From NCBI RefSeq assembly GCF_958298935.1, contig NC_084927.1, forward strand, positions 33,306,001 to 33,370,000: 64,000 bases of DNA, read 5' to 3'. Under the pieces are notes generated by a model, which had not been told where the DNA came from, made no database searches, and saw nothing but the letters and a program-made list of their open reading frames with translations. The position numbers were made by a program, and so were the translations under genes. The stretch comes from Phragmites australis (lineage: Eukaryota; Streptophyta; Magnoliopsida; Poales; Poaceae). Positions 1 through 12,118 of this stretch are shown here, piece by piece (position 1 is the stretch's first letter; the number at the start of each line of letters is the position of its first letter).

Positions 1-2660
1 TCCATGTCTAGCCGTCGCCGCCCTGGCTCGCTACTGCACTGCTAGCCTCCCACCATGCCGCCGGCCGATGGCACAGTGAGGGTGCAGGGGGTGTGGGAGG
101 GGGCTGTGGGGGGAGGGGTCGGTCAGCCAGAAAGGAAGGAAAAGTAAGGAAAAGGAAGAAAAGAAGAAAGAAGAGAAGGAAAGAAGAAGGAGGAGAGAAG
201 AAGGAAGGAAAGAGGAAGAAGAAGGTAGGAGGAGGCTGTCCGCGAGTTCACTGGTTTTCTTCACCGGTTTGTGGTTCCGCTCTAAATGTGACTTGCTCGT
301 AGTCCTTAGATGCTTGTAGGAGGTTGATATCGGTTATCCGTGTCGTCGGTTAAGTGTTTTGTTGGTCTGGTTAGCGAGCAGTGGGTTAATTTATTTGGGC
401 CTAACCGGTGTCGGATGTGAGTGTATGGTTATAATAGAAGATGTAGTTCTTGTCGTACGCTTTACGATGGCGTAGGCATTGTTCTTTTTGGGTAAGCAGT
501 TTAGACATTTTTGGCTAAGTAGTGTTGATGTCCGGCGAGGTTTAGCCCATGCGTTGTGTTGTGTTCTTCAGTCTTCGACTGAGCTAGAGGAGGTTCTTGC
601 TTGGCGTCTAGCAAGCTGGTTGGTAGATGTCTTTCTGTAGCCTTTGGTTGTCGGGATCGCGGGGTTTTGGGAGTAGAAGTGTGCGCCTTCTTTTACCTTG
701 TCGTTGTTGCGTCTTGGTGCTAATTATGTATTTGTTCAGGTGGTGCCACTGCAAGTCGCAGCTAGTGCCCGCCTTCATCGCCAGTGAAAGCAAATGAATG
801 TAGCAGATGACTATGTTTTAACATATTATTTGGTTGCCTCCATTCTTTAAATTTTAATGCATATCTCTAATCTGATAATTTTAATTATGAGCTTGTTATT
901 ACGTTACTTACCATTCTGAAGTTTACTCGTTCATTGTTTTATAAAGTGCAGTAAGTGTGATTTGTCACTTGCAATTAATTTTTTACTCTATTGTACAATT
1001 CTTGAAGTATGAAGCATATATTGGAAGTTATATCATTGGCTATGTATGAAGCATGTCATGCATATGCATTTCCTGCATCAGAAGCTATGTCACCGTCTTA
1101 TAGCCACGATCGTACCGGTACAACGCCATACGTTACCCGTGGAGGGGTTCGGCTCACACCCTTACGTTGTCCGTGAAGGGGTAAAGATGAGGATGAGCAT
1201 TGCATGTGCATGCATACGTATTCATATGAGTTTTCGTATCTTTGATTGCATCATTGTATTATGCCAAAAGGAACTCTTCAATTTTTGCTTATATGTGATG
1301 CGGTTGTGAAGGATTTTGCTATAACCGGTAGTGTTGCTATTGGTCTAGTTTAGCCATATTCTCTATATGTTAGTCTGTTCTATCTACATATTTATATTAA
1401 AAATAGTTGCTTAATTTATTGTGGTTAAATAGCTCATTAAAGTAAATTTGCTTTATGAGATTTTCGAATCACACAATTGCTTTCCTTCCGGGTATATTTT
1501 GAGGTGATAGTACGTACGTAGGATTGGTAGCTACATGTTGCTTGTATTTTCACCTTTGTCTTTTGGTTAAACATGTTAGGCTGTTAGATGGTGATGTTAC
1601 CCTGTGATGTATATATTTTGGACCCATGGTAGCTTGGATGTATAATCTAGGTTGGTTCCTCCGATGCTAGAATGTATATGTTTCTAGTGTGTTGATATGT
1701 CACGGAAGAGCTGCCGATTTTTTTTAAGCTTCGGCAGTTCGTAGGTTCGTCCAAGTGACATTTCAAGCTTACGGTGACCCCCGGCTATTACACCCGTGGG
1801 GCCAATATCGACGGTAGTCCACTCCGGTGCACATGCTCTTGCCCGCTAGATTTGCTCACCGTCATCAGCTGCACGCGCCCGCGGCAGCTCTGCGCTCCTC
1901 CGCAGAGTAATATACGCGCCCGCCGAGACCGAGCTCCATGGCTACCACAGACGACGAGCCTGCGACGTGCCCGCGCGAACCGACTCGTAACGTGGGCATG
2001 CAGACCGCGCGCCACCCAGAACCCTGCTGCGGCTGGGCCGATGATCTAGTCAAACAACGTACTCGTCACCCAAGTCCAGCAGACGACGTATGGTCAGAAC
2101 ACATCAAGCTTCGACGCACCCGAGAATGCAGACACACAGTTAGATCGGGATCAACTCGCTGAACTGATACAAAATCTTGCTATGGCATCAAGAAATGGTC
2201 ACTATGGTGTGTAAACAATGAGTTTATTGCGTTGATTTTTTGCTGCATTGGTTGGTGTACGGTACAGCTTGGTACTTACAACTACAAAAGGATTTGTTTC
2301 CGAGTTCTCTCCTTTTTTTTTTTTTTTTTTTGCAGGCAGACAAGCTTTTATCTCTTGTGTAGAGTAGCACAATTTAAAGATGGTGCGATGATTGATTGTT
2401 GACTTATGAGTTGAAGTACTTACTAAGATATTGATCGAACTTGATTGAGTCTTTGCGTTCTGTACCATATCAATGTTGCATGCATATCGGTTCTAATTAA
2501 GATTCCTAGACATTTATTTTGTTTCGTGACCCAGACTTAAATGCAGTATTGTTAGTCTGTTCAAAGATATCTAAACATTTATGTTTTCTCCTTTATGACT
2601 TAGATTTGGATGCAACACTACAGCTTGAAGGTTCTTGGAAATTAATTGGCTCTCAGACTT
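1..2660. other. Intergenic, no gene recognised
   Basis: I see no coding region that I can support. The stretch holds a purine tract (137-235), AT-rich DNA (800-1020 and 1380-1560), a GC-rich block (1770-2160) whose open frames on both strands are short and unrelated to any family I recognise, and a T-run near 2310-2330. The block at 1040-1220 looks like decayed retrotransposon LTR sequence, but no boundary can be set. The right end (about 2500-2660) shares short motifs with the promoter of the lipid-transfer pseudogene at 12.3-12.6 kb, so it is probably the upstream region of the gene that follows. Confidence 0.5.
137..235 (+). repeat. Purine-rich (GA/GGAA) low-complexity tract
   Basis: About 100 bases made almost only of G and A, with irregular GGAA and GAAGAA units. 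Open frames on both strands here code only for Lys/Arg/Glu or Ser/Leu runs, as expected of simple sequence, so no gene is called. Confidence 0.8.
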
Positions 2661-2674
2661 AGATTCTCGTATGC

Positions 2675-2684
2675 TATATAAATA
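2675..2684 (+). promoter_or_regulatory. TATA box of lipid-transfer gene
   Basis: TATATAAATA lies 80 bases upstream of the chosen ATG at 2764. Transcription would be expected to start near 2705-2715. That puts the in-frame ATG at 2692 upstream of the transcript and supports the start at 2764. A matching TATA (CTATAAAT) sits at the same relative place in the paralogue at 12644. Confidence 0.75.
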
Positions 2685-2763
2685 GGAGCATATGGTGCAA
2701 CATAAGGATCATATTCACCCTTTGCAAGCTAGCATAGAAGCAACACTTGATCCTAGTAACACC

Positions 2764-3224
2764 ATGGCTATAAAAGGAATCCTTCAATTCCTGATATTTG
2801 CCTTAGTTTTTGCTATATTTACAACACATCAAGCTCGGGGTGATGACAACTGCCAAGAAGACAAAAAATTGGTCGAGCGCAAATGCAAGATGACTATCGC
2901 GAAGAGTACCCCCTACATCACACCAAGCCGATCGTGCTGTAAGGCTGTGGACAAATCTGATATGCCTTGTATCTGTCGTATCATCACCGAGGACGACGAG
3001 ACTAAAATAAATGTAGTTCATCTTGTTTGGGCTTCAGCCGATTGCGGCAAACCTGTGCCAGCCGGAAGCAGATGCGGACAAAGTAAGTACACATGCTATT
3101 CATTTTCTTAAAAAAGAAAGTACGATACTTTTAATTATGGACAATAGAATAACAGATAAGCATTTGGTTTTCAGCTGGTTGGACTGTTCCGTCTCCGCCA
3201 CCGCCACCAAGGGCACAACCATGA
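2764..3224 (+). CDS. DIR1-like non-specific lipid-transfer protein
   Basis: Seen: two exons, 2764-3082 and 3175-3224, joined by a GTAAGT...TTTTCAG intron of 92 bases, giving 122 residues. The first ~26 residues form a hydrophobic secretion signal ending near ARG. The mature part carries the complete eight-cysteine pattern C-C-CC-CxC-C-C (DNC, RKC, SCC, PCIC, ADC, SRC) and ends in a short proline-rich tail (PSPPPPP). Family knowledge: the eight cysteines form four disulphides around a lipid-binding cavity in the prolamin/LTP superfamily; DIR1-type members act in the apoplast and in systemic signalling. The start at 2764 has a strong context (ACCATGG) and follows a TATA box. Without splicing the frame would stop after CYSFS. 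Specific ligand and role are unknown. A broken paralogue lies 10 kb downstream. The family call is firm; the DIR1-like label is an inference. Confidence 0.82.
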
Positions 3225-3257
3225 GAGCCCGGGAAAGGAAGCCAACCTAGAAACAAT

Positions 3258-3271
3258 AATAAAAGAATAAA
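3258..3271 (+). terminator. Polyadenylation signals
   Basis: Two AATAAA hexamers (3258-3263 and 3266-3271) lie 34-47 bases after the stop of the lipid-transfer gene, a suitable place for 3'-end formation. Confidence 0.55.
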
Positions 3272-3447
3272 TGTGCCTATATGGCTTTCGTCTTATATGT
3301 ATTTTGTCATGGCCGAGCTATCCTGAGCATAATATGTTATAAAATACTACATGAGACGGAAATTTGAAAGAGCGGTTTGAGTGGGAGGCACTATCCTCAC
3401 CGTGCTTTGATCTTCAAGATTCGCGCGGGTATGGAAGTGGGATAAGT

Positions 3448-3640
3448 GTTGACGCGTAGAGGTGCCGTGTCAAATACTAAGTATCTCGTGTGCAATATCC
3501 AGCGAGCAGCATTCAGGATACCCTTATCATATCACTGCATCATCGGATCTTCGTTGTCATCCACGCTCGGGAAAGACCCTGTCAGAGCGCAGATGACCGG
3601 CGGTTTGTTCTTGATCGTCGAGATCAAGAACGAGTAGCAA
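3448..3640 (-). mobile_element. LTR fragment of a decayed gypsy-like element
   Basis: Begins TGTTGACGCG, as does 7558-7567. It shares blocks with 7558-7736 (ctcgtgtg.aat, ccacgctcggga) and ends with gaccctgtcag, which recurs at 4662-4680. I read it as the outer end of the 3' LTR of the minus-strand element whose gag/protease remnant lies at 5425-7306. The copies are diverged, so limits are approximate. Confidence 0.5.
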
Positions 3641-5424
3641 TATAGATTAAAAATAGAACGGGATTACATGTGCTAGACAAAAGAGATAAAAATGAAAGTT
3701 AAATTGTGTTTGATCGATTAGGTGATGTTTTTCAATCGGTCATAACCCTCTCATATTTAAAGGATGACAGGTCTTAGCCGTAAGAGATCAGGACTTCTAA
3801 TTCAAACCGAACCAAACTTACAAATATGATTCGACTATACCACATAATCTCTAAATTTTCTATAACTAACATATCTTTCCTATTTGATCACGTAAACTCT
3901 CATATATCTACCCTGATATCCTTTATTATAGTTTAGCTTTCTTGGATTCGAATACGTGCTTGATCCGAACATCTGCTCACGAACTACCTTCTCGATCTGA
4001 TTACCTGCTTAGAGACCGATTGCTCGATGTATTCATGTGGTTGAATCCCGACCAATCCCTCCACCTACTCAAAGATCATGTGGCCAGAGACTACCATGGT
4101 TGAAGATAATCGTGGTCGGTGGTCGCCTGATTGATGGTCGCAAATCACCTGGTCGGTGGTCACCTTGGTCGAAGATCACGTGGTCGGTGGTCACCTGGTA
4201 TAACAATGTCTCATTAAGCCAATCATCACTACAATGACTACTATAAATGCTAAATCCTGTAATCAACGCACGTCCTCCTATTTTTTTGGTAAAGCTTGCG
4301 TATCGAAAAACAATTGCACCTGTAACATTGTGGTTGCCTCTGGCACACCAACTTGGTCTTGATATTTCTTTGCAGCAGCTTAGCTTTTGCACACTTAGTC
4401 TTGCACAAGATGAACAACAGCGCTCTGGTCTTGACTTGATCAGGATCAGCACCTTCCTTTGCGCTTAATAGCAGCAAGGCTGTTGTTTCTTTGCAACGAG
4501 GGTGCACGCCAATCTTCACACAATCCACCGAAGCAAACCGGGGCACAGCACCTGGAGAACCCAGTCGTGGTGCTGCACGGCTGTTGATCTTCACGTACCT
4601 CTGATCTCGGCAGAGAGCAGTAGAGGCGACAGGGAAAGCACTAGCATGTGGCACCTGGGAGGGACCCTGTCAGGGCACAGCAGCCAGCAGATGATCTCTC
4701 CTCTCACTTTTCTGTGGGCGATGATAAACCAAACATCGGCTATGCATGCTCATATATCTTTCTTTAGTCTAAGGACAGCTCCACATATTTTCAGATATAA
4801 AGATAAAATATTCAAAATCCCTAAAGTTAAGCCGATGAGCTCTTTTTACGACCATATTTTCATATTTCATTCTACCTACACCCTTGATCATGCACTCTAC
4901 CCCTTACTCGGCTATAAATGTTTTTAGACTTGCTCAACAAATGTTCCCTCACACAATTAGCCGAACGACTTCACTATCTCCCACTCCATGGTATAATCAA
5001 AGCACTAATTTCTTTGCTAAATTGGTCAGCTCTTTAATTAAGTAACAACCAAATTTAACCCGCTAGGGACTATCAATTCGGCTATTTGATCATTTGTCTA
5101 ATGAATACACTAATTATATGAACTAACCAGCAACCAAACTTAAACCATTACAGACCGAATTAATTAACCCTGACAATAATCAATTCAGCTAATACTTTGC
5201 TTAATCATAATCATGTTCAAATTATCGCAATGCCAAACCTACTATTAACGGTGGCAACCAAATGAAATATTTGACAACTAACTTATAAACATTTAACAGC
5301 CGAGTTACCGAACCAAATATTTAATCACCTGGCCAACTAATTAATATTCATGCCATTTTTCTTATTAAAACTCGCTTAAGGTGACAATAAATAAATATCG
5401 GCCATCTAAGCTCATAGATCTCCC
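3641..5424. other. AT-rich repeat remnants, no gene
   Basis: No coding region supported. The block at about 4460-4690 is similar to the LTR sequence at 7640-7736 (agtcgtgg, the gttgatctt/gttgacctt block, gggagggac), so this is probably interior LTR of the same gypsy-like element. The remainder (4700-5424) is AT-rich with no recognised structure. Confidence 0.45.
4144..4205 (+). repeat. 31-bp tandem repeat, two units
   Basis: Two 31-bp units (4144-4174 and 4175-4205) built on GGTCGGTGGTCACC, preceded by further diverged ggtcggtggtcgcc copies from about 4107. It looks like a small minisatellite inside LTR-derived sequence. Confidence 0.65.
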
Positions 5425-7306
5425 TCATCTAACAGCTTGAAACTCATAAGGCAATATGCATACCATATCAAGATTCATACCATCTGGAGGTGGAGCATAA
5501 TCTTTAGTTACTAGAGAGCTCGCATCTTGTAGCATATCATCCTTATCATCACTAGGCGTAGAAACTGGCACCTCAATAGGCTTTACTCTCCACTCTTTTC
5601 TAATAGCCACCATAGGTTTTACCACATTGACTTCATCTCTCACATTCTCAGTTTTAGTTTCTTTCAACTTCTGGATACGCAATCTTTGCAATCTCTTTTC
5701 CTGAGAATGTGCAAGACCAAAAGAACACCATCGGGGGCCATAGTTTTGTTCTGGGCAGCGAAAACCCTTTTCCCACCGGAACCTTTGCTTTGTTCGGCCA
5801 TGCTTGCTGATTTTGGAGCCCCTCTTTGTGTTATAACTATATTGGCGTCATGCCCCCAGTGTTAGTAACTAAATCCATGTTAACCGGCTGTTTTTGCACC
5901 TCTTCTTGCTCAATAGCCGGTCCTTTTTCCTTTGAGTTCAGGTCTGATTTCTCACTTGAATTAGCCTTTCTCTTCACACGATAAATCCTTTTTACTACCG
6001 TTCTACCTCTCCCATTACTTGACCAATTCCTTGGCTCAAATCGGTCCTCTCTATGATGAGATAGTCTATCAAACACTGGCAGCATGGGTGTTGTCCACCC
6101 CGGATGGAGTGGTTCAAAGGGCAATGGAAGTGGCGCCCATGTACCATACCAACCCCACGTCGGACAAAGAAAAAACACCATAGGAGGAGGTCCCCACATC
6201 ACAGGAATTGGTGGCCCGAAAGGAGGAAACGACGTCGCTGCATGCAAACCTTCCCATCGCTGATCCCGACCATCAAACTCATGCTTTAGAGAGGTGATCT
6301 TGGTCGCTTAAAATTATTGGGTCGACTAGTAACCTTTTGATCGACCTTTTCATTCTCATACTTAGTCAGAAGTTATTTGAAAATTACCTTCGCACTACAC
6401 CAAAACACCTAATCAGTGCTGGTTCCAAAAGGGGCACTATTGAGGTTTTGGAACCAGCACTGATGTGGTTTTTCAGAAACAAAAAAAGGAGAGAATGGGG
6501 CGGCGGCGGGAACATCACGGTAAGCCCCTCCCCCCATCTCTCTCACACTGCTCCTCTTCGCACACATGCATGAACACAATCATCCACATATGCGACGCAC
6601 GAACACAATCATCCACAATCACCACACTTGCTCCTCTTCACCGGCTCACCTCAGCACACCTCGGCTTTGCTCCACGCCGCCCAAAAATACTTCACATATC
6701 CTATGTGCTTCATCTCTATTTGTCATATCAGATCCCCCCCCCCCCCCCGATACTTTTAGGTCCTATATGTTGTTCGGCTGTGAGCTGAGTAGGTGTGGAA
6801 TCGACTTGTTGCTTCGGGGTAAAAACATGTGTTGGTGACGTATCGCACGAATAAGACGTTGTGGGCTGCACATATGGTGTGTTTGTTTGGGAAACACTAA
6901 AATAGGTTCCCAGCAATGAACTACAAGGAATACCAGAACTTTGGGTTGGTGTGGGAGGCGAACTATATGCTACAATGTGGTATGCAGACATAGACATGCT
7001 TGCAGAATTTTCATCTATTCGGCTATAATTATTAGTGATATATGGGACCGAATTAGATACGCTAACCATTGAGTGTGGTGGCGAAAAAGGAGAAGGTGTT
7101 GCCTCCGATCTAGTAGCATTTGATGTAGCATATGATGGCTCAAAGCAATTTGTCGAACCTATTATGCCAATTCGGCCATAATGATTGTTCATCGGCACGC
7201 TAGTTTGTGGCATTCTAGATGATGCAATAGATGTGCTAAAAGATACAGGCTCATGTTGTATGTTGCTAATTGTGTTAAAATTTGAAGCATATACGCTACT
7301 TTGCAT
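5425..7306 (-). pseudogene. Gypsy-like gag/protease-junction remnant
   Basis: Three open stretches on the minus strand (7306-6728, 6247-5837, 5691-5425) read in order. First comes a Ser/Thr/Pro/Asn-rich segment, then a Pro/Trp-rich segment followed by basic residues, then a segment ending MNLDMVCILPYEFQAVR. That last string resembles the conserved stretch just before the aspartic protease in grass Ty3/gypsy polyproteins (family knowledge, recalled rather than searched). Frameshifts and stops separate the segments, and a CACTA-like fragment interrupts them at 6393-6745. No reverse transcriptase or integrase is left. A TGGCAACTCCGCTAGGGA block at about 7533-7550 next to the LTR edge resembles the primer-binding region of such elements. 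This is a dead element; the gypsy assignment is moderately sure. Confidence 0.55.
6393..6745. mobile_element. CACTA-like terminal fragment
   Basis: Starts CACTACACCAAAACACC, a CACTA-type terminus, and is followed by a perfect 19-bp inverted repeat (6412-6430 against 6446-6464, 15-base loop) of the kind found in CACTA subterminal regions. No matching right terminus (TAGTG) is seen, so the right limit is set where gag-like coding resumes, next to a C-run at 6734-6749. A short direct repeat (gaacacaatcatccaca) lies at about 6570-6616. Confidence 0.5.
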
Positions 7307-7531
7307 GGGCTATTGTGTATTATCACTTTGTGAAAAAGCTTAAGGTCTAAAAACATTTTCCCAATAACCGATAGCCGATGCAATATGTTCATTAAGTATA
7401 GGCCTAGCAACATCAACATATGTATTCATTATAACTGCAAGATCAGATTAAGAAACAAGTAATGTACTTGCAGATCACAAATCATTACGCCGGTGATGAA
7501 TTCTTCTCAGCAGCGGAGATCCTGATCAATT

Positions 7532-7736
7532 GTCCCTAGCGGAGTTGCCAAAAAGTGTGTTGACGCGAAAAATTTCATGCGCCTAACACTGAGCACCTCG
7601 TGTGTAATCCTGGACTAGAAGCTCCAACCAGGATAATCGAAAGCTCTGATGTGGATCGGAAGTTCCAGCGCCTAGGAAACCCTAGTCGTGGCTCCACACC
7701 GGTTGACCTTCGTCGTCACCCACGCTCGGGAGGGAC
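7532..7736 (-). mobile_element. 5' LTR end and primer-binding site of the gypsy-like element
   Basis: On the minus strand the LTR ends CGCGTCAACA (7558-7567 read backwards), followed within a few bases by TTGGCAACTCCGCTAGGGA, a plausible tRNA primer-binding region. The LTR is cut off at 7736 by the Copia LTR, which starts TGTAGC at 7737. Confidence 0.5.
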
Positions 7737-9346
7737 TGTAGCGAAAATGGTCCTATTAGGCCATAATTATGATTTTGGTGATTAATAACAACATAGTCAT
7801 TGAGACTAACATGTTTGTCAAGAATATATGTTAATAAGTCTCATGGATACAATACATGAAGAAGCCATTAAAGTCAGGACAAAGCTTAGTTGCATTAGAA
7901 AAAGTCCCAGGAGAAATGACTACACCGGATGGTCCGGTGCTCAGGGTATTTGCACTCATCGGAGCATCTCTGTCAAAGGGGGACAGAGGCATGAAAGTCT
8001 CACTAGATAGTCTGGTGATGAAGCAAGGCAACATCGGATAATACACCAGACAATGAACAGTGTAAAGATGAAAAAAAAGCAGAAGACCCCATCGGGTAGT
8101 CCGATGATTGATTTGAACACACCGAAGGAATACACCGGAGCATTGTTGACTAAAGGGAGAATGCAGTGACCTCAACAGAAGGTACGGTGCTCTGAAGATT
8201 TGTGCACCAGAGCATATTTTTCAGAGAGGGTTGCATTGGCTCGGCTGGCAGAGGACAACGCACTGGATAATCTGGTGATGAAGTGATGTGCACCAGAGAA
8301 TACACTGGAGCAATTTACACAGAGAAGATGTTAGCCCGAATGGCTAAGCTATACTCACCAGAAAGTCCAGTGATGAAGGTGGAGTATCCACCGGAGTATC
8401 CGGTGTTCACACAAGCTTGAGTGGGGTTCCAACGGCTATTTTGTGAGAGTGTACTCACCAGAGGATCCGGTGTTAGTACTACTGTTCTCACCGGATCATC
8501 CGGTGTTAACAGTTTTTTAGAGCCGTTAGGTTAACGGCTAATGCGCGAGTTTGAGGCTATAAATACCCCTCTATTTAGTCATTTGAGTGTGCTGGAGTTC
8601 ACAGAGGTTCATGTACACATGAGAAGACATCCAAGCCACCAAAGTGTTTAAAGTGATCATCTAAGGCGATTAAGCACAAGATTAGTGAGTGATTAATGCT
8701 TATAGGCATAGAGAGTGAGTTGCTAGATGATTGCTGCCTAGAGGGTGGATCAAGAAGTGATTCAACAGTGTATCTCTTGGTATGCTGGCACCTTAAAGTC
8801 TTGGTAACTCGCCGGCAAGCTTGTTGACCTTCTGACTTGATGTGGAGAGGTGGGAAGGCGATTGTACGGGGACGTGGAGACCCTTTCCTTTGTGGCTCAA
8901 GCTCCGAAGTAATCACGACAGTGAGAAACTGAAAGAGAGGCTAGTGGTGAGACCTTGCCTTAGAGGCGTGGTGACTCATCTGGGTAGAGGCCTTGTCTTT
9001 GTGACTTGGTGGCTCAAAGGTCGTGATCGGGTGTCGACCGGGAGTATATATCTTTTGTGGAGCTCCAACGTGGACAAGGGGTGGCATTCATGCTATCGAT
9101 ACCACGAAAAAAAATCCTTGTGCTGATTTTACTCTCTCTACCATATTTACATTTTCGCATTTACTTACTTGCAATTTATCTTCTTAGATAGGTTGCAAGT
9201 CATTTGATCGGTAGAGTAGACACACTAGATAAACATAGAACATATTTAGATATAAATTGATATAAGTTTATCTTGTATTTTTTTAGCCGAAATAGTTTTA
9301 AGTGTCATAATTCACCCCCCTCTTAGGACGTCACCGATCCCTTACA
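7737..9346 (+). mobile_element. Copia-type 5' LTR
   Basis: A 1610-bp LTR bounded by TG (7737) and CA (9346) and followed at once by a primer-binding site. It is related along its length to 52054-53705 and, more distantly, to 54840-56448 (shared opening: ttttggtgattaat.aca). Its body is an array of palindromes of the form CCGGA-N-TCCGG flanked by CAC and GTG, and TATA-like tataaatacccct lies at about 8560. It inserted into the LTR of the older minus-strand gypsy-like element. Confidence 0.8.
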
Positions 9347-11073
9347 ATTGGTATCGGAGCCTCATGCTCTTGATAGGCTTAAAATCCTAAAGTTGTGACG
9401 TCTGGGGTTGGGATAGATTCTCATGGTGCTCCACTTTTCGGTGTCACAAATTTTTCACGTTGAAAAATTCTAATATCTTGTTATTTGCAAGCTAGAGGCT
9501 TAGATGTTTAGAGAGTCACCGGGGAAGGGATAAAACCTCGTATCACCAACAAGGAGAGGCAATTAGATGCATTGGCAAATAGTATCTTTTTATCATCTAT
9601 ATGTGTTGATGCATTCAATCGTGTTTATTCTCTCACCAATGCACATGATATTTGGAATAGTCTCATTGAAATACATGAAGGTACAAAGGATGTGCGCAAT
9701 GAGAAATATCATGTGCTTATTACTAACTTTAATGGCATCAAGCAACTACCCTATAAAGTGCTAATGACATGTACTCACGTTTGAATATTCTTGTCAATGA
9801 GATCAATGGATTAGATTTGACGCCAATTGAAGATGATCGAGTGGTGAGAAGAATACGTCAAGCTCTTCTTCCAAAGTACAAGTAGATCGTCTCCATCATC
9901 TTTGACAACAATGATATCAAGAAGATGACTCCAAATCAAGTGCTCGGCAAGATCACTGTCTATGAGATGACAATGAACATAGAGGTGGAAGCTTCTTCCT
10001 CATCCAATACCAAGAATCTTACTCTCACAAGCAAGCAAGGCAAATATCAACAATGAAGGTAAGGATGAGGAGACAAGAGCAAGAGTCAAGCTCAAGTGAA
10101 GATGAAGAGAGTTATAAAGAAGATGAGCAAAGCACCTCAAGCGATGAAGAGATGGATCCCGAAGTCGTCAAGCTCTTCTCAGAAGTAGAGAAGAATATCA
10201 AGAAGATAAATGTCAAGATTGATCACCCAATCTCTATGAAGACTTGATCAAAACAATTGATCATATTAAGAAGAAAAAGAAAAAGATCAAGACCAAGAAC
10301 AAGAGGGAGATAAGGGGAATAGCCAAAGCATTCGCAACATAGGAAGATGGGTGAGTGATGATAAAGATTCAATGATGGCCAAAGGTATGGATAGATAAGA
10401 CAAGCTCTTTCTCAAAATCATCATCACACAAGTCGTCTCGCAAGCCATCTCACAAGTGTCTTATGGCCAAATGTATAGATAGTAATGTAAGTGATGATGA
10501 ATTCGATGAGGATTCTCTCTCCTATGATGAACTCCTTTATTTGATCAAGGAGCAACAAAGGATCCTTAATAAACAACCAAAAGAGTTTAAGAAATTCGAT
10601 GCACTTAACGATATTCATGCTACCTTTATTTCTAATTATGAATAATTATTGTGAAAATTCAATTTGGTAAACAAGGAATATGAAGAGCTTAAGGATAAAT
10701 TTGAGTGCATAGAATCTAAAACTAAGGTCATTTGAAGCAATCTACCTCTCTTTTTAATTACAATACTAAGGTAGATGCTTCCACTTCTTGTGATGATTTA
10801 CATGCTTTATCTAGCTCACCCCTTTGCAATGAGATTTGCGTTGAGAATATTGTTATAGAACAATCTAATGAACTTATTGCACAAGAGAATGATGAGCTCA
10901 AACAAGAAGTGGAGAAGCTCAAGGAAGACTTGGCGAGATTGAAGTGCAAAGGATATGTCCAACCTCCTCAAGATAACCGTGCTTTCATGGTGAAGAAGCT
11001 TGAGAAGAGGTCAACCGTGACATGCTTCAAATGCCATCAAGAAGGCTATAAGTCCTTTCAATGGCGTGTCTGA
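9347..11073 (+). pseudogene. Copia primer-binding site and decayed gag
   Basis: TGGTATCGGAGC (9349-9360) matches the 3' end complement of initiator tRNA-Met with one change, the usual Copia primer-binding site. Further on, frames with several stops and shifts encode recognisable gag pieces: DIWNSLIEIHEGTKDV (9572-9760), then RLNILVNEINGLDLTPIED (after 9775), a Glu/Ser/Asp-rich linker (10053-10640), a coiled-coil-like segment (10860-10960), and a zinc-knuckle remnant CFKCHQEGYKSFQW (11022-11063). In that knuckle the His and last Cys positions of CX2CX4HX4C are Tyr and Trp. Protease, integrase and reverse transcriptase are absent: the element is cut off at about 11073, where unrelated GC-rich repeat begins. 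Confidence 0.75.
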
Positions 11074-12118
11074 GCCGTGCCTACAGTATCGTGCCTCGAG
11101 CCGGCCTAGTAGACACGACTCATTTGGGCATCTTTAGTTTGGACCTTTTCTTTTTGCATCTCTTCTTTTTAAAGATGATATCTCTCACATTCAGACTCTA
11201 AATTGGATGATTTTGAACTCTAATTTTGTCCATTATGAGTTTATCCAGAAAATGCCATATTGATTGCCGAAAACGTGTTGCAATTTTATATGTCCATATT
11301 CGGACTCTTATGCACAACATAACTTGCGGGGTCAATATCTCATAGCTACTGAGTCCAAAATATGTCTTCCATATATGTAAACCGAGGTTCTCAACGAGAC
11401 CTACAACTTCTATATTATCGAGATTTACATTTGAGGACCCCTTGGGCTCCGAATCCACATTGAAAGGTGTTGTTGTCATGGACTTTGCAAATAATTCAAG
11501 ATTTTGAGATGTTTGCTCTAGACATAATGGGTTGTGGCCTTGCGTGTAAGGTCTTTTGGGCCGTCATGGGGCACTTTGGTTTGATGGGCCAGGGTGCCGT
11601 CCCATCATTGGTTGGAGAAATAGGGTCTCTTTGTTGGATTATCTTATTTCATCATTTTGAGCCACTTTTCCATGTATTTCTTCAAAATAAGTTTCCAACG
11701 ACACTGCATCGTAAAATCATCAATGTTAGTGATAATAATCTATAGGGATGGATGTAAAGCACCAATAAGTATCTATGGATCCATCTGGTAACCATGGATC
11801 GCTCCACGTCCTCCCTATCTATAATCATAGTGATAATTCCATCATATATTGAGGTAATTTGATGCTGATTTGGTATGATAACTAGCATCAACAATTCACT
11901 GGTAGTTACCGGTCCCCAGACACTTGCTTGGACGTGCATGTGTTATGTACGCCGACCTGGTGCACACTACTGCTGATCATTTGTTGTGCGAGGCTAAGTC
12001 TGATATATATTTGACTTCGAGTCGTATTCCCCTGACTGTTATAAGGAATAACTGGTCTAGCCATTTGTCAAGCGCGGGTAAGGCTATACCCCGTATTCTA
12101 GGATATAATCCTCACCTA
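11074..12118. other. Repeat-derived intergenic DNA, no gene
   Basis: No supported gene. The first ~60 bases (cgtgcctcgagccggcc) resemble the GC-rich repeat at 18690-19380 and mark where the Copia interior is truncated. The section 11150-11560 reads like decayed LTR sequence. The rest shows no recognised structure. Confidence 0.4.

Noticed and set aside
2692..2763. Upstream in-frame ATG extending the lipid-transfer protein by 24 residues
   Set aside because: It lies only about 8 bases after the TATA box, before the expected transcript start, and would bury the signal peptide; the ATG at 2764 has better context.
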